Below, in pieces: positions 34,601-47,055 of a stretch of DNA of 64,000 bases. The stretch's first letter is position 1. Every line of letters begins with the position of its first letter. The notes under the pieces were generated by a model, which was given only the letters and a program-made list of their open reading frames with translations, made no database searches and was not told the origin of the DNA. This stretch comes from Rhea pennata. Lineage: Eukaryota; Chordata; Aves; Rheiformes; Rheidae. Both the position numbers and the translations under genes were made by a program. Location: NCBI RefSeq assembly GCF_028389875.1, contig NC_084672.1, positions 62,001 to 126,000 on the forward strand, given 5' to 3'.

Positions 34601-37600
34601 GAGTTAGTCTGACAGAGGGCAGAACAATGACTGTACAGACAGAGGAAGCTAAGATTGTAGTCCAAATATAAGACAAGAGCTAGTTCTTGGAGAAGTGTGC
34701 AAAACAGGCCGCCATCTCCAATAAAGCAAAAATGGTGAAGCATGGCAAAACAAGGAGCCAAACTGAGAAAACTAGTGGCTGTTTTCCATTCTTTCTCCAA
34801 ACCCCTTTTCTTTTTCAAAATAACTCAGGAAGCCAGCAACAATTTCAGACACAGTCCCCCAGTTAAAAAGAAGCTAGTGTAACTGAGAAACCATTTAATC
34901 CAGAGATAATAAATGCAGAAGCACAAAAGATTAGTGTTATTCACTCGAAACACTGTTGTACTCCCTCAGGTTATGTCACAGGATTACAGCAGTCAAAGCT
35001 GTTTCATGGAAGGCAATAAGAAAATGCATCTGTGAGAAAAATCATATTAATAACATCCAAACTTAGGAGATGGGAGAACAGAATAAAAGGTACTACCCAG
35101 GTAGCTTTTGTTCCTAAAAATTTACTTGTACTCATTGCACACACTGCAGTTTTGATTTTCCTGTGGACAGTTACACTGTTTCCACAAGGACTAATGAAAA
35201 ATGCAGTTTTCCACCTAAATTTACAGATGGAAAAAATTAATTCACCTGCATAGAAAGAATCGATGCCTCAGAATGGGAAAGCACAGAACTAGAAGAGAGA
35301 AGAAAACAGCATTCAGATTGGTAAATATAATTTAATGAAGTAGAGGGCAGAAAAGTTTAAAGAGACATTGTCAAGTATTCTAAGATAAAAAGTTTATTTA
35401 ATTAACAAGCAAAGGATTTATGGACATAAAGGCCACAAAAAGCTATTAAAAAAAAAAAAGAAAAAGGAAAAGGAAAGAAATTTCAGTGAAAACCAAAAAG
35501 CTATACTCATTTGAGTGCCTACTCTGAGCATACTTCTAGTTCTCCAAACATACTGGAATGCAAAATACAAAATGGACTAGAAATCATGAGCAATTGTTGC
35601 TGTTTAAATGTTCAGGACTGTTACAAAGTATGGGAATTAGGAACATCAGAATTTTTAGTACAGAGTTTTTTTACTTGACATTGTCTCTTTAAGAAAAGAC
35701 CAGCTAGCTGTGATCACTCCAGCAAAAACAAGGTTTACTTCCTAGAAGGAAGAGTACCCCAAGTCCAGAAACCTAAAGGACCAAATATACAAAATATTAC
35801 AAGCAAAGCAGAAGCAAGAGAATGCGTCCTTTTGAGCACTGTATTACATCTCAGGTGTTGTATATGAAGCTAACAGTCAAACACCCAATGTGAAACATTT
35901 TACGTAAGTTAAAAAGTAATATATACAGCTGTACATACACTCCTATACACATGTGTGTGCATGCGCATGTACACAGGCGAAGAACAGGATACCCTTGCCA
36001 CAGCCAAGCTGCTGGCAGTTATTCCCAAAGGTGCTCAGGTCCTTACCTTCAGAAGTTCATCCTCACCAGCATCAGGGAATTTCTCATGCAGAGAGTCTTT
36101 TAGCACTTTGGCAATGAAGCGCATTCCATAACTTTGGAAGAAAGAAAAGGCAAATAAAACTGTTGCTAGCATTTTTATTACATCAGCAATTTCTTCAGAA
36201 CAGTACTGCAGTACACCAGACTCACGGGATTTTATCCACTGAACTAACAATAGCAGACAGGAATTTGTCCGTCACTGTCCTCATGTTTCTGATTGAGGCA
36301 TCCAGGCGCGTCCTCACCTCTTCATGAGTTAGCGCTTGTTCAGGTGTAACATCATATGGCAGTTTGCTATTTGAAAAAGATCAAACCTATGAAGTATTTG
36401 TCAGGCCAGCATTTTTCAGAAACAGAGCTAGACAGAATTTCTAGGTAGAAACAGAAACAAACTAGCTTACATTCACTTGGTTGCCAAGGGCTGAGCATTG
36501 CCTTCAATCCACATTTTAGGCACTAGAAGAGTTGAAGATTTCTTGCTTTTACTTTTGCTGCTTGCCTTGCTCTGGACATTGTTAGAATAAGACTCAGCTA
36601 ACTCAAAATTGTACCTTTTGTACAGCATAAAGACATACAGTCCAGGCAAAAAAAGGTGCTGTCTGCGGCATGTAGTGTTTCAGGCTACATAAAAGTCAGT
36701 GAAACAGCAAACTACTCATTTCAACATTGAGCTGATAAAAACTTGGGTATAAACCACAAGTTAAAGCAATTTCTAGAAAAACTGACATCACCTGCTATCT
36801 GCAGGAAGTGGTGCCAAATAAGTGGGTATGTTTTTTCTATAAGCTAAATTTACTTCATTTTGTATGGTTTTTTTTAAGTGCATTTAAAAAAAATTAAAAA
36901 AAAAAAAAGAATCCTCAAGATTTAGCACAGTCTCATGCATTGAAGTAAAGAATCCAGAACAACTCTCTTGAACAAATAAGCAAAAATCATCTAGCACACA
37001 GAGGTCCTGCAATCTAATTCTCATCAGCAGCTGACATGAATTTGAAAGATGTTATGACTAAGAATTTCAATATTGTGCTTTTGCTCCAATAAAGGAGGCT
37101 TTGTATGCTTGCAGATAGTATTTAAAGCTTGCACAGGGTATATAAGAAAAGAACAAGGGCTAATATGGAACTGATTCCCAAGTACTTTTTCTCCCGTGAT
37201 CTCTTCTAGGTTACACGGCATCTCACAGCTAACTTTCAATTCAGCACAGTTCAGTGCACAAAGAGCATTTTCTCTTCCATTTCCTAATGAGATCTTCCAA
37301 CACCCTCGGCACCGCTGTCAAAACATGATCTTTCTCACTCTCTGATGAAAGCTGATTCGAGGAGAAAAAGCCAGTATCAGCTGGACAGATGCATGCAGCG
37401 AAGCCAAGAATAGTCTGAGAGGATTAGCAGAGCAGCACAAAGGAGCCAAGAAATGTTTAGAAAAACATAATAGTAACGGTTCTCATACCTGGCCTCACCA
37501 GTTTGAGACTCCATCTGGTTAACCCAAGACTTGTAAATATCCACAGGATCAGTTTTGATATTGAGTGATTTGTCATCAATGATTTCCTTCACAACCGGTG

Positions 37601-40600
37601 CCAGGATCTGCCTCAAGGCATTCTGACCACGGGCACCACGGTTGAAACTCACCACCATTTTAATAACGGTAGGATTCCCAGTCACAATCTCATGTATTTG
37701 ATCTACTTTTGATCTGCAGAAGAAAGAATCTGAATGAAATATGAAGTACACATAATTCTATCTGTTATACATAGACTTCTCAGCATAAAGGAAAGCGTTA
37801 CAGTGTTACCATCAGGAAACATGCATTTGTACTAAAATCTTTATACAGCAATAATCTGCAACACTGTATAAGAGTAATATTGGAATATTTTTCAAAATAG
37901 ATGAGATAAGGAACTTATGCCTTTTGCTTGGGAATTGCAACACAGTCTGCCAGTAGCCAGCCTGATGTCAATTAATTATAATCCAATTGTACACTCCATT
38001 TGACAATGTGATTCAAAAACACGAAGGTAACAGAGAGTGGTTGATGTAGAGAGAAGAAAAAGAACTGTACGTTTCTTCCAGTACTCAAAATAAGTAAGCT
38101 ACACCAACAAAAGCCATTCCTAGTATTCCACCCCAGGGAATATAGCAGCAGAGGAAAAAGCATCTGCATTTCCCCAGACCATTCCGAACATGAAGAAAAG
38201 AAAAAAAAAAAAAAAAGAAAAAAACACCCTCTTTCAGCAGTTGTTGCTTGCTTCGGGGCATACACTATCTTCATGGTTAAAACACATTCTAAAGAAATGT
38301 TAGAAGAATAGTCCTCCCAAATTTTACTACACATTGTTCTTCAGCAAGTTGTGCAACTCCGCATTATAAAGAACTGCAGTCATGTAACATCAAGTTCCTA
38401 AGGCTCAACTGACCAAACAAAATGCACCTAAGGATAGCCAGGTTTCCTAAGACTGACATTCAATAAGATGACCAAATAATACAGCTTCTTGGTTTCAGTA
38501 TCCTCATCATTAGTTTTTGGAAATCTAGTTAAAAAAACAAAAACAAAGACACGCTTACTGTCAGCTTTCTCCCTGGCTGGCAAAGCTTGAGTTGCTCTAG
38601 ACAAAAGAGCAGTTTATTAGAGGTTTTTATAATCAAACATTAGAGAATTGAGGTTAGACTGAATTTTAGGATGACTTTGCATTATATCAAAGGAAATTGC
38701 CTTATTGTGTAGCAAAGTCTTGACTGCAGTGAAGAGCCATCATCCTTAATGGACAGACTCAACTCCTCCCTTCTAGATTGCATTAAGAACAGATATGAAA
38801 TGGAAAGAGCAGAAAGAATGGTCAGTTCAGTATTACCTGCATACTAGCATGAGACACCATGGGAAATCTGCCTTAGTTCTAGAAATTCCCAGAACTGATT
38901 CAACAACAAGGCTATACTATATGCTACCACATACTTGATCTCTTCCTGCAATGCTGTTTGGAAAAGCCTCAACAACAGGTATTCCTCTCTCTGGTTGGAT
39001 GCATAGTTATACAGTGTGAAGATCACAGAATCCATGAACTTTGTGGATTTGTTCTGAGGCATCTGAAAAATCAGCTTGGCCAAGTAGGTGGGATTAGTCT
39101 GCAACAAGAAGGAAAATTCAGTGTGCATTCCCCCACTATCACTGGGAACTAAGATGGCTCAAAAATATAACACATAAGCAAGGACTAGGCCAAAACATAT
39201 AAGCCTCTAAGACAATAGGTCACTGAATGCTTTAAGAGCAGCATTAAAAGCTGTGTACCTGAAGTAAGTAAAACAGATGTTGATAGGCTTCCAGCTTTTC
39301 TCTCTTCTCCTTGCTCAAAGCTTTCAGACCTCCCCTTTGTTTATTCAGCATCATCATGTCAGAGAGCTGTTCCTTGTTCTTCTTGGTAAGCTTTTTGCTA
39401 TGAGAAACAACATCCTAGAACGAAAGAATACAGGATAGCTTTCACTCTAAATATTTAGTAGCATGCAGTACTGGAGAACAGTTGCATCTGAGAGCCCGCT
39501 TTTCTTGCACATGGAAAGGCAGAGTCAAGGTATGCATGATGCCTTTAAAGTGGAGCATGATATGTTAGGTCAGTGATTTCTTTGTACTTTATGTCTGACT
39601 TCCTGAATTTGTCATGTGCTCCTAGAAGGGTTAGCCACTCTTGACAGTAATTAGTATCAGAGCTGACAGCATCCTGAAGATGTCTGAAAATGTTTTCTTT
39701 TAAATTGGGCTTGAACCCTCAAAATCCTGTCCTACATTCCGCTACCTCACTATCTCTACATACTCTGTGAACAATAGTTCTTTTCACTGCAGACACCTAC
39801 CCAAAAGGTGCAGCCTCTATCACAAATGAAATTTTACTAAACTAATCCAGATCTTACATGGAGACCAGATTCATGTCATGCCGCCCAGGACCAAATCAAA
39901 AGCTGACTAGAACTTCAGCTTGAATAAAGACACTGCTGTATCTGCAAGAGATTGCTTTTCCGTTGTTGTTGTTTTTGTGGGGGAGGGGGGAGAGGGAGGG
40001 AAGACTGTTTTCCGCTTTTTCTGTGGAATTAATTACATCAGCCAAGTGATAGACTGGGCCTCCTTTAGCCTAAAAGCAGGCATATGTCTCCTGCCTCGGA
40101 AATCATCTCTCTCTCTGTTACAGCATCCCAAAATAAGAGCAACTAAAATGTGCGAGCTTGTGTGTCACTTGTTCAACCACAAAGGAACAACAAAGCAGAG
40201 TTCTCAAAGCCTTCAAACACAGAAACTCCTGCTCTCATTAGGTCAAGATAGTCTGATGTGGGTTTTCTTAGTTTATGCTTTTGTTCTGTTTTTAAAGCTT
40301 CAGGTCCCTTCTCCTCCCACAGTTTTGTTTCTGGCACTTCGCATTAAATGAGTGGACTGGAATAAGAACTTACAGGAAGATAGTTTTAAGTTGACATCTG
40401 GAAAGGCGAATAGAATAGCTAATTAAAAATTATCATATTTGCTTATCTTTGCAGATCTAGGGCAATAGATATGCCCTAGATTAGATAGTCCCAGAGCAAC
40501 TGAGCAACCAAGGCCAAGAGTTCTCCCTGCTAACTGCCACTCAGCTCAGTTCAATCTGTAGCTGGTCTCTTTCTGGCATATTTCCTACCTGCAATGTAAT

Positions 40601-43600
40601 TTTGTTTTTCACTAGCAGCCCAATTTTGATGTCCATCAGATTGAGGTCATTTTCCAGTTGCTGATTGGATCGGATCAAAGTTACAACTTCCTCGCGCAGT
40701 TTCATTAGCTCAAGCTCCTCCTGAAAATCTTGGTCACTTTGATCGAGCAAGTGGACAAACTTCCGTACCACAGCCATAGGTGGGTTTTCAGCATTAACTA
40801 AAAATAGGTGAGAAAACATCAGGGGATAGAATCACAGAATGGTTGAGGTTGGAAGGGATCTCTGCAGACTATCTAGCCAACCCCCCCTGCTCAAGCAGGG
40901 TCACCTAGAGCACATTGTTGAGGAAGCACTCTGTCCAGATGGCTTTGGATTATCTCCAAGAATGAAGACTTCACAACTTCTCTGGGCAACAGACAACAGA
41001 AATTAATATGTGCTTCATCAGTGTTTAAATAGCACATGAGGGAGCAGTCTGGTCAAAACAAAATTAACACCACCAATTCTGAACAACTTCTGGCAACATT
41101 TGAAATTTCCTGTTTTGGTTAAATCATGAGAGAAAAGGAACTGCAAAGAATCAAGCAAATATCAACCTAAGATAGTCCACACTGCTGAAGCTGATTAGAA
41201 AGTTGCAGTTCTATTTCTCAGCAACAAAAGCAATGTCTGGAATCAAGTTTTCCTTCAGCCTCAAGAGCACCCTACTCATTGCACTCTTGCTGCTTCTTCA
41301 AAATTGTCCTGATGTTACAAAATACAATAGCAACATCCCTTGCAAATACAGATGCAAGGCACGTAAGTTTTACTCTTTCGGTAATACTTACTTAGGGTTT
41401 TGTAGTCTTCTCGTGCTTTATTTGCTCGAATAAAGGCTTGAATTTTTATAACATCATTTATCTAGGATATAAAAAATATGAGCACTTGAACTCGTTCACG
41501 GCACAGTGCAAAAGTCAGATACTGCATTGATTTAACAGAACAGCCTCTTACATGGTCTCTGAAATACTGCAGACGGTCTCTGTAACGCCTTCTGGCTTGG
41601 TACATTCTGGTCATTGATTGAATCTATGGAAAAATAACCATATTCTCAGATAAAAACTTTCTACAAAATGTTTTTTACAAAATAAAACAGCAGGGATTCA
41701 GAGAAATACAACTATAACAATTAGCGAAGAGTGGGAAAGAGTGAGAAAGAGTTAAGAAAACCAAGGCTAAACAAAACATTAAAGCAACAACTATATACTT
41801 TTTGCCTCAAGTACCTGAGTTGTAAACACCTGGTAAATCCCAATAATTTACAAATTTTACAAAAATTAACAATTATAATTTTGAGAGGGTAAATAGATTA
41901 GTACAATGAAAGAAGAGGGCAATTCTGAGTGATGGGCTGAACTGTACAGAAAGGAGGTTGTAGTCAAAGTTAGGAAACACTTCTTGAAAAATAGAAGACT
42001 ATTATATTCCTCTTCCCTCCTATCCACCCTCCTCCCCAAAAAAGGAACAAATGTCTCTCCTAGTAACTTTAATAGACAAAAGTTCTTACACTATCTGGAC
42101 TGTGATAAGGGATGATTAATAATCCTGATATCTGAAATAATCCAGACAGTGAATAAGTCTGTAGGTCATCTTATATAACCTGAATATTATTTTCTATTAG
42201 TAACTGTTTTATGGCATTTGGAATAGGCTCCCCCTCAGAATCATACCTTCACTACTTGGTCCTTGTGTGCTCGTAAGTAATCCAAACGAATTTGATATGC
42301 CTTCCTCTGCTTGTAGCCACGCCACTGGGACTGAAAACAAAAAACATGCTCACCTGCTTTGCTTTTCAGAGTAAAGCAAGGTAATTATAATTCTGAGATT
42401 CTTTCTGCTCCTCAGTTTTAAAGTTGCCTTTTGGCTGAACGTAAAACGTGACAGAGACATACTTATCTTATCAAACAAACTGTAGGAGACATACAGTGAA
42501 TCATTAACTACTTATTTCACCAGCTGTAATAATGAGAGACTTCAAATTACCTCATGAAGGGCCCAGACCTCCAGAAGCAGAGTTAGAGAATAAAGGTAGA
42601 GCTAAATAGGCAAACTGACATAAACTATTCTACTGGGGCCACATGGTAGATGCTGCTGCTGGAGAGAAGCGATGTAAAATTACAAGTCTTCTGAGCAGAC
42701 TGGCTGCTACTAATACTTGGAACAAAAGTTAAACAAGTGTTTGGAAAGACCTAATCACTACGCTTAAAGGGAGAGGATGTTATTTTAATCAATCGGAAGG
42801 TTTTATTTTTATATATACATATGTATGTATACAAACACATACATGTGTGTGTAACACAAGTGTGTGTGTGTGTTAAATGTACGTGTTACTTAGGCAGGAA
42901 AGAAAACACATATACCACTCAGATAATAAAGTCATGATAATGTACAAAGCACATACTTCATTTATACATATTCCAGTCATAACATTGGCAAAAGATTTGT
43001 TTGTTGTTCTCCTACAAGCGCCCAACCTCACCCTGAATACCCTACCATCTCCTTTCATCTCCTCAATCCTCCAAATCCCTGGAGGAATTAAAACAGGAGG
43101 ACAGAAGGGGAATCTTAGTCTGGAATACTGAAAAATATATTGCTTCTTTTCAATTTGTCATGAATCACATTAGTAACTCATCACACTGTATTATCAGCAT
43201 AAAGACAGGATATAATTGATACCGCCCTATTCTCAAAACACTGAACTGGTTAATAAAACGATGGAAAGATCTTCCTCATTTGTTCTTCTCCCTGCAATTC
43301 TGTCTGAGGATAATTTATTCATTTTATATCACATGCAAAAGCAAATCATATGCAAAAACTCATTGGGAAAAGGAAATATCTTTAGAAAACTTGCAAAATG
43401 AGGCGGAAATCACTGAGCACTATAATTGAATTGAACAGAAACAGTCAAAATGTGCACGTATAGAGAGCATCTGCAGAGTACAAGCCTCAAACAGAATTAA
43501 AGGACATCATTACCTGGATGCAAGTGATTGCTGGGACTTGTTTCTTCAAAAAATTCATTCTTGAGTTGAATTCCTGGCGAACAAGATATCCTCGACAGCA

Positions 43601-46600
43601 AGCCTGAAGTTTTGTAATCAGATTCTCATTGGCCAGCCACAGTTGTTCTCGGTTGTATGCAGCAGTGACTCCAGAGATAGTGCTCTAGATTAGTATTATG
43701 ACAGGAAGAAGCAGCAGTTAAAAAAAAGAGAGAGAGAGAGAGAGAGAGAACTGGAACACAAGGAAAGTCGGGTTATATTAGCTTTCTGTACTGGGTACAA
43801 GAGAAACTTCCAAGTTGCTTTTTAGTGAACAGCAGCATCATGGTCATTTACCAAAAAGATTAATTTTCTGATATGAGACATGGAATTTTGACACAAAGTC
43901 TGATGATGCAAAATGAAAAAAAAATGAGTTACTAAGCTCGCTGACATTACATAGAAGACAATCTATTGCGTTAAAGCATTAGCTTTTCCAAGTTGCATTG
44001 AAGACTAGAAGGATGGGAACTTCAACTTTTCAGAGAAAGAATCTGTATTATCTACCCTACCTGTATCTCCTCCCGCAACAGCTGTGTATCATTTTGTACA
44101 AATCCGTCTGGTTCATCCCATCCTCCCTCTTTGGTCTGCAGGTTATGGTAATAATGATAGCCTCCTCTCACCCAATGTTTAACCCATTCACTGCTATTGC
44201 CCCCTAAGAACAGAAACCGCAGTGTAAGTCTCAAAAACAAATGTATTGTTTTTCCAGCTTACAAATATTACAATTAGGAAGTAAACATATGCAGATGCAC
44301 CTTTCCCCAAACAAGAGGACATGCGTTTTTCTGAGATCCCAATGAACTAATATGGCAACTACCTAATGCAATACATTCTACAAATGGAAAAGATTCTACT
44401 ATTTATTACTAGTGATATGTACTAGTAATATCTACTATTATTTTTTACTTTAGCTTACAAAGAAACCCCAATTTCCACCTAAAACACAAGACTTCTCCCA
44501 AGAGACTGATTTTTCTCTGGCTCCTGTTCTGCATGCAGTAATCTTGGATTTATTTGCTCTCACCAACAATAAGCTATTTGAGGTTCACCTGCTGCCCTTT
44601 TTCTTCTCTTGACTTCTGCCAGCTCTCGATGGTACGTCTCAGCACATTCAGGAGTGACTCCGTATAACCCAACATCCGGTGAGCGCAAAGCACTCAGGGT
44701 CAGGCTAATATCACCACGGTCTACTGCTTCATTAATGGCCAGAATTCCTAAGGAAACTGACAACACAAGGAAGCAGGTTACCTTGGCATTCAGGGGCTCA
44801 GTGATTCACAGCAAACAAAACAACGGAATGGAGGAAGGCAGTATGCACATGTGCACACACTAACAGTGTGCGTGTGCACTGCTGCATACAGGTGTGCCCG
44901 TGTTTGTGTACATGCAAATATAAATAAAATGCACACACACATAAGAGTGAGACATCTTGCAGTATAGAGGCATCTTGAGTATAGTGCATCCAGTCATACA
45001 CAGCATGGTACCTCTGAGCACATTATTTGTGGGCCCTTCCATGTCCTGGTGTGATGCAAATTTAGCCACAATGTTTTGCTACATTTCATCCTTCCACCTA
45101 GCTCTACTCTGACAACAGTTTTAGTTGAGACAGCTTCTCCTGGCAGAGCCAAGCCACATTGCCTAACTGAATAAAAGGGTTTCTTTCAACGACTAGTACC
45201 ATCCCCAGCAGTAACAGCAGCAGCGTGAATAAGTCGTAGATTGTAAACAAGTCAAAATCTGAAAAACTGGGGGCAGAGAAGGGCAAGAGATGAAGACGTA
45301 GGAAAGATGCAGTTTCATGGGTACTCAAGAACTGACTCAAAACCCAATATATTCGCAAGAGAAAAATGAGCAAAGGAATTAAACTATCACAGCAAAGATG
45401 AGCTATAGTAACTTTCAACATTAGATAATACTGCAAAAATGCCTGTTCAAGTATGGAAAACTACAGGTATTTGAAGTTTTTATTCAAGTTTAAGGGAACA
45501 CAAGTAATCCTGCATTTGACCAAATGTTCCTTGGTATGATACTCAAGCTGCTGCCTTGCCCAGGTGCTCATGAGGGTGGGGAAATAGTGCGTTATACTGG
45601 TACTGCTGGGAACAAATACTAAGATGAAAAGGTAAAGCTCTGCTCTATCTCTTTTTTAGACAGTTAACAGCAGAATTCACTGACCAAATATTGGCATCAA
45701 AAACAAGTGAACCAGGCCATGTAGTAGGATAAAAACTGATAAAAACTAATTACTTTCATTTGAAACACAACATACCCACAGCTTTCTGTGCACCTGTTGT
45801 TTTTGCTCCCTTCTAGAACATCTATAAACAAAAAGGGACAAGGCACAAATATAAAAGCAAACTCATTTCTGAGTTAACAGAGTGAGGATGGGAGGAATCA
45901 ACTGTGTTACAAAACCTACATAACTGACACACTGATGCATGAAGTACTTGGAGGGATCTCGGAGGTACTACAGTCCAACCTTCTGCTCAAAACAGCTAAC
46001 TACAACACTGGATCAAGTTGCTCAGGGCCTTGCCTGAAAATTTGAATTTTGAAAAATGTCAAAGGACAGAGATTCCACAACTTCTCTGAACCAGCTGTTC
46101 AAGAAGGAAGATAGCACCATCTCCAAAACAATTCCAGACTCAGATTAAACTTTTCAGTTTCCAGTACAGTTAGATGCCTAGACGAAGCAAAATTGGAAGG
46201 GAATAATCATGCATCTTTGGAAAACTTTAAGCATCAGTGTAATATCAAATTAGAAGTCTAGAAAATGGAAAATAAAGAATCTTATCAACACACCAGAGAT
46301 GAAGATGCAGAATAAAGAAAAATAAGGTCACTATAAAGAAAGAAAACAATCAGTTCACTAATGCTGCACAAATCAAGCAAAGCAAGCTAGCAGGTACAGA
46401 TATTAAATGGAACAGCAAATTAGAGATTTAGGATAAATAGAATAATATCATATTGGAAAAACATATAAAAATAAGCTGTCTGAAACAAGTGGTACCCAGC
46501 AAACAAACAGCATTCACAGGGAACAGATGAGCAGAAAGAGGGCGGAAATTAAAACCAAACAGACCGCAACAAAAAACCTCATCTTATTACGAAGAAAACT

Positions 46601-47021
46601 TCCATCAGGAACAACAACAAAATTAGTTTATTGCTTCTGGAGGCAGAAAATAATATTATAATAAGACTAGGATGTAATGATAGGTTGGTCAGTTCACCAC
46701 AAACTGCAATAAGGAGGAAAGGTGGATATCACTGATGTGTACAGTGGTCTGTATTTTAAAAAGGTCTGATGTAGTCTAGAAACACTTGATAGAACTGAGA
46801 CAAAACAACAATACACCACACAAATAATAAGCTAATGTGCAGCAGACAATAACATGTAAGTTGTGCACATGCACATTCTCACCACTTAGCTACCAACCCA
46901 CAGGAGATACACAATTAGCTACAAACACTAATCTTCTTCACAGAGATTTGTCCAATGAGCTAACATGCTCACAGGCAAAACCAGAAAAATGATATATATA
47001 TTAAAAAAATAAATAAATTAA

Positions 47022-47055
<34 letters not shown>

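Noticed and set aside
39920-40351. 143-codon plus-strand frame antisense to the IQGAP1 e16-e17 intron
   Set aside because: Contains Val/Phe/Gly low-complexity sequence with no domain; lies wholly in an intron on the opposite strand.
43665-43690. TACTAAT just before the e12 acceptor as a branch point
   Set aside because: It ends only a few nucleotides before the AG, too close for a functional branch point.
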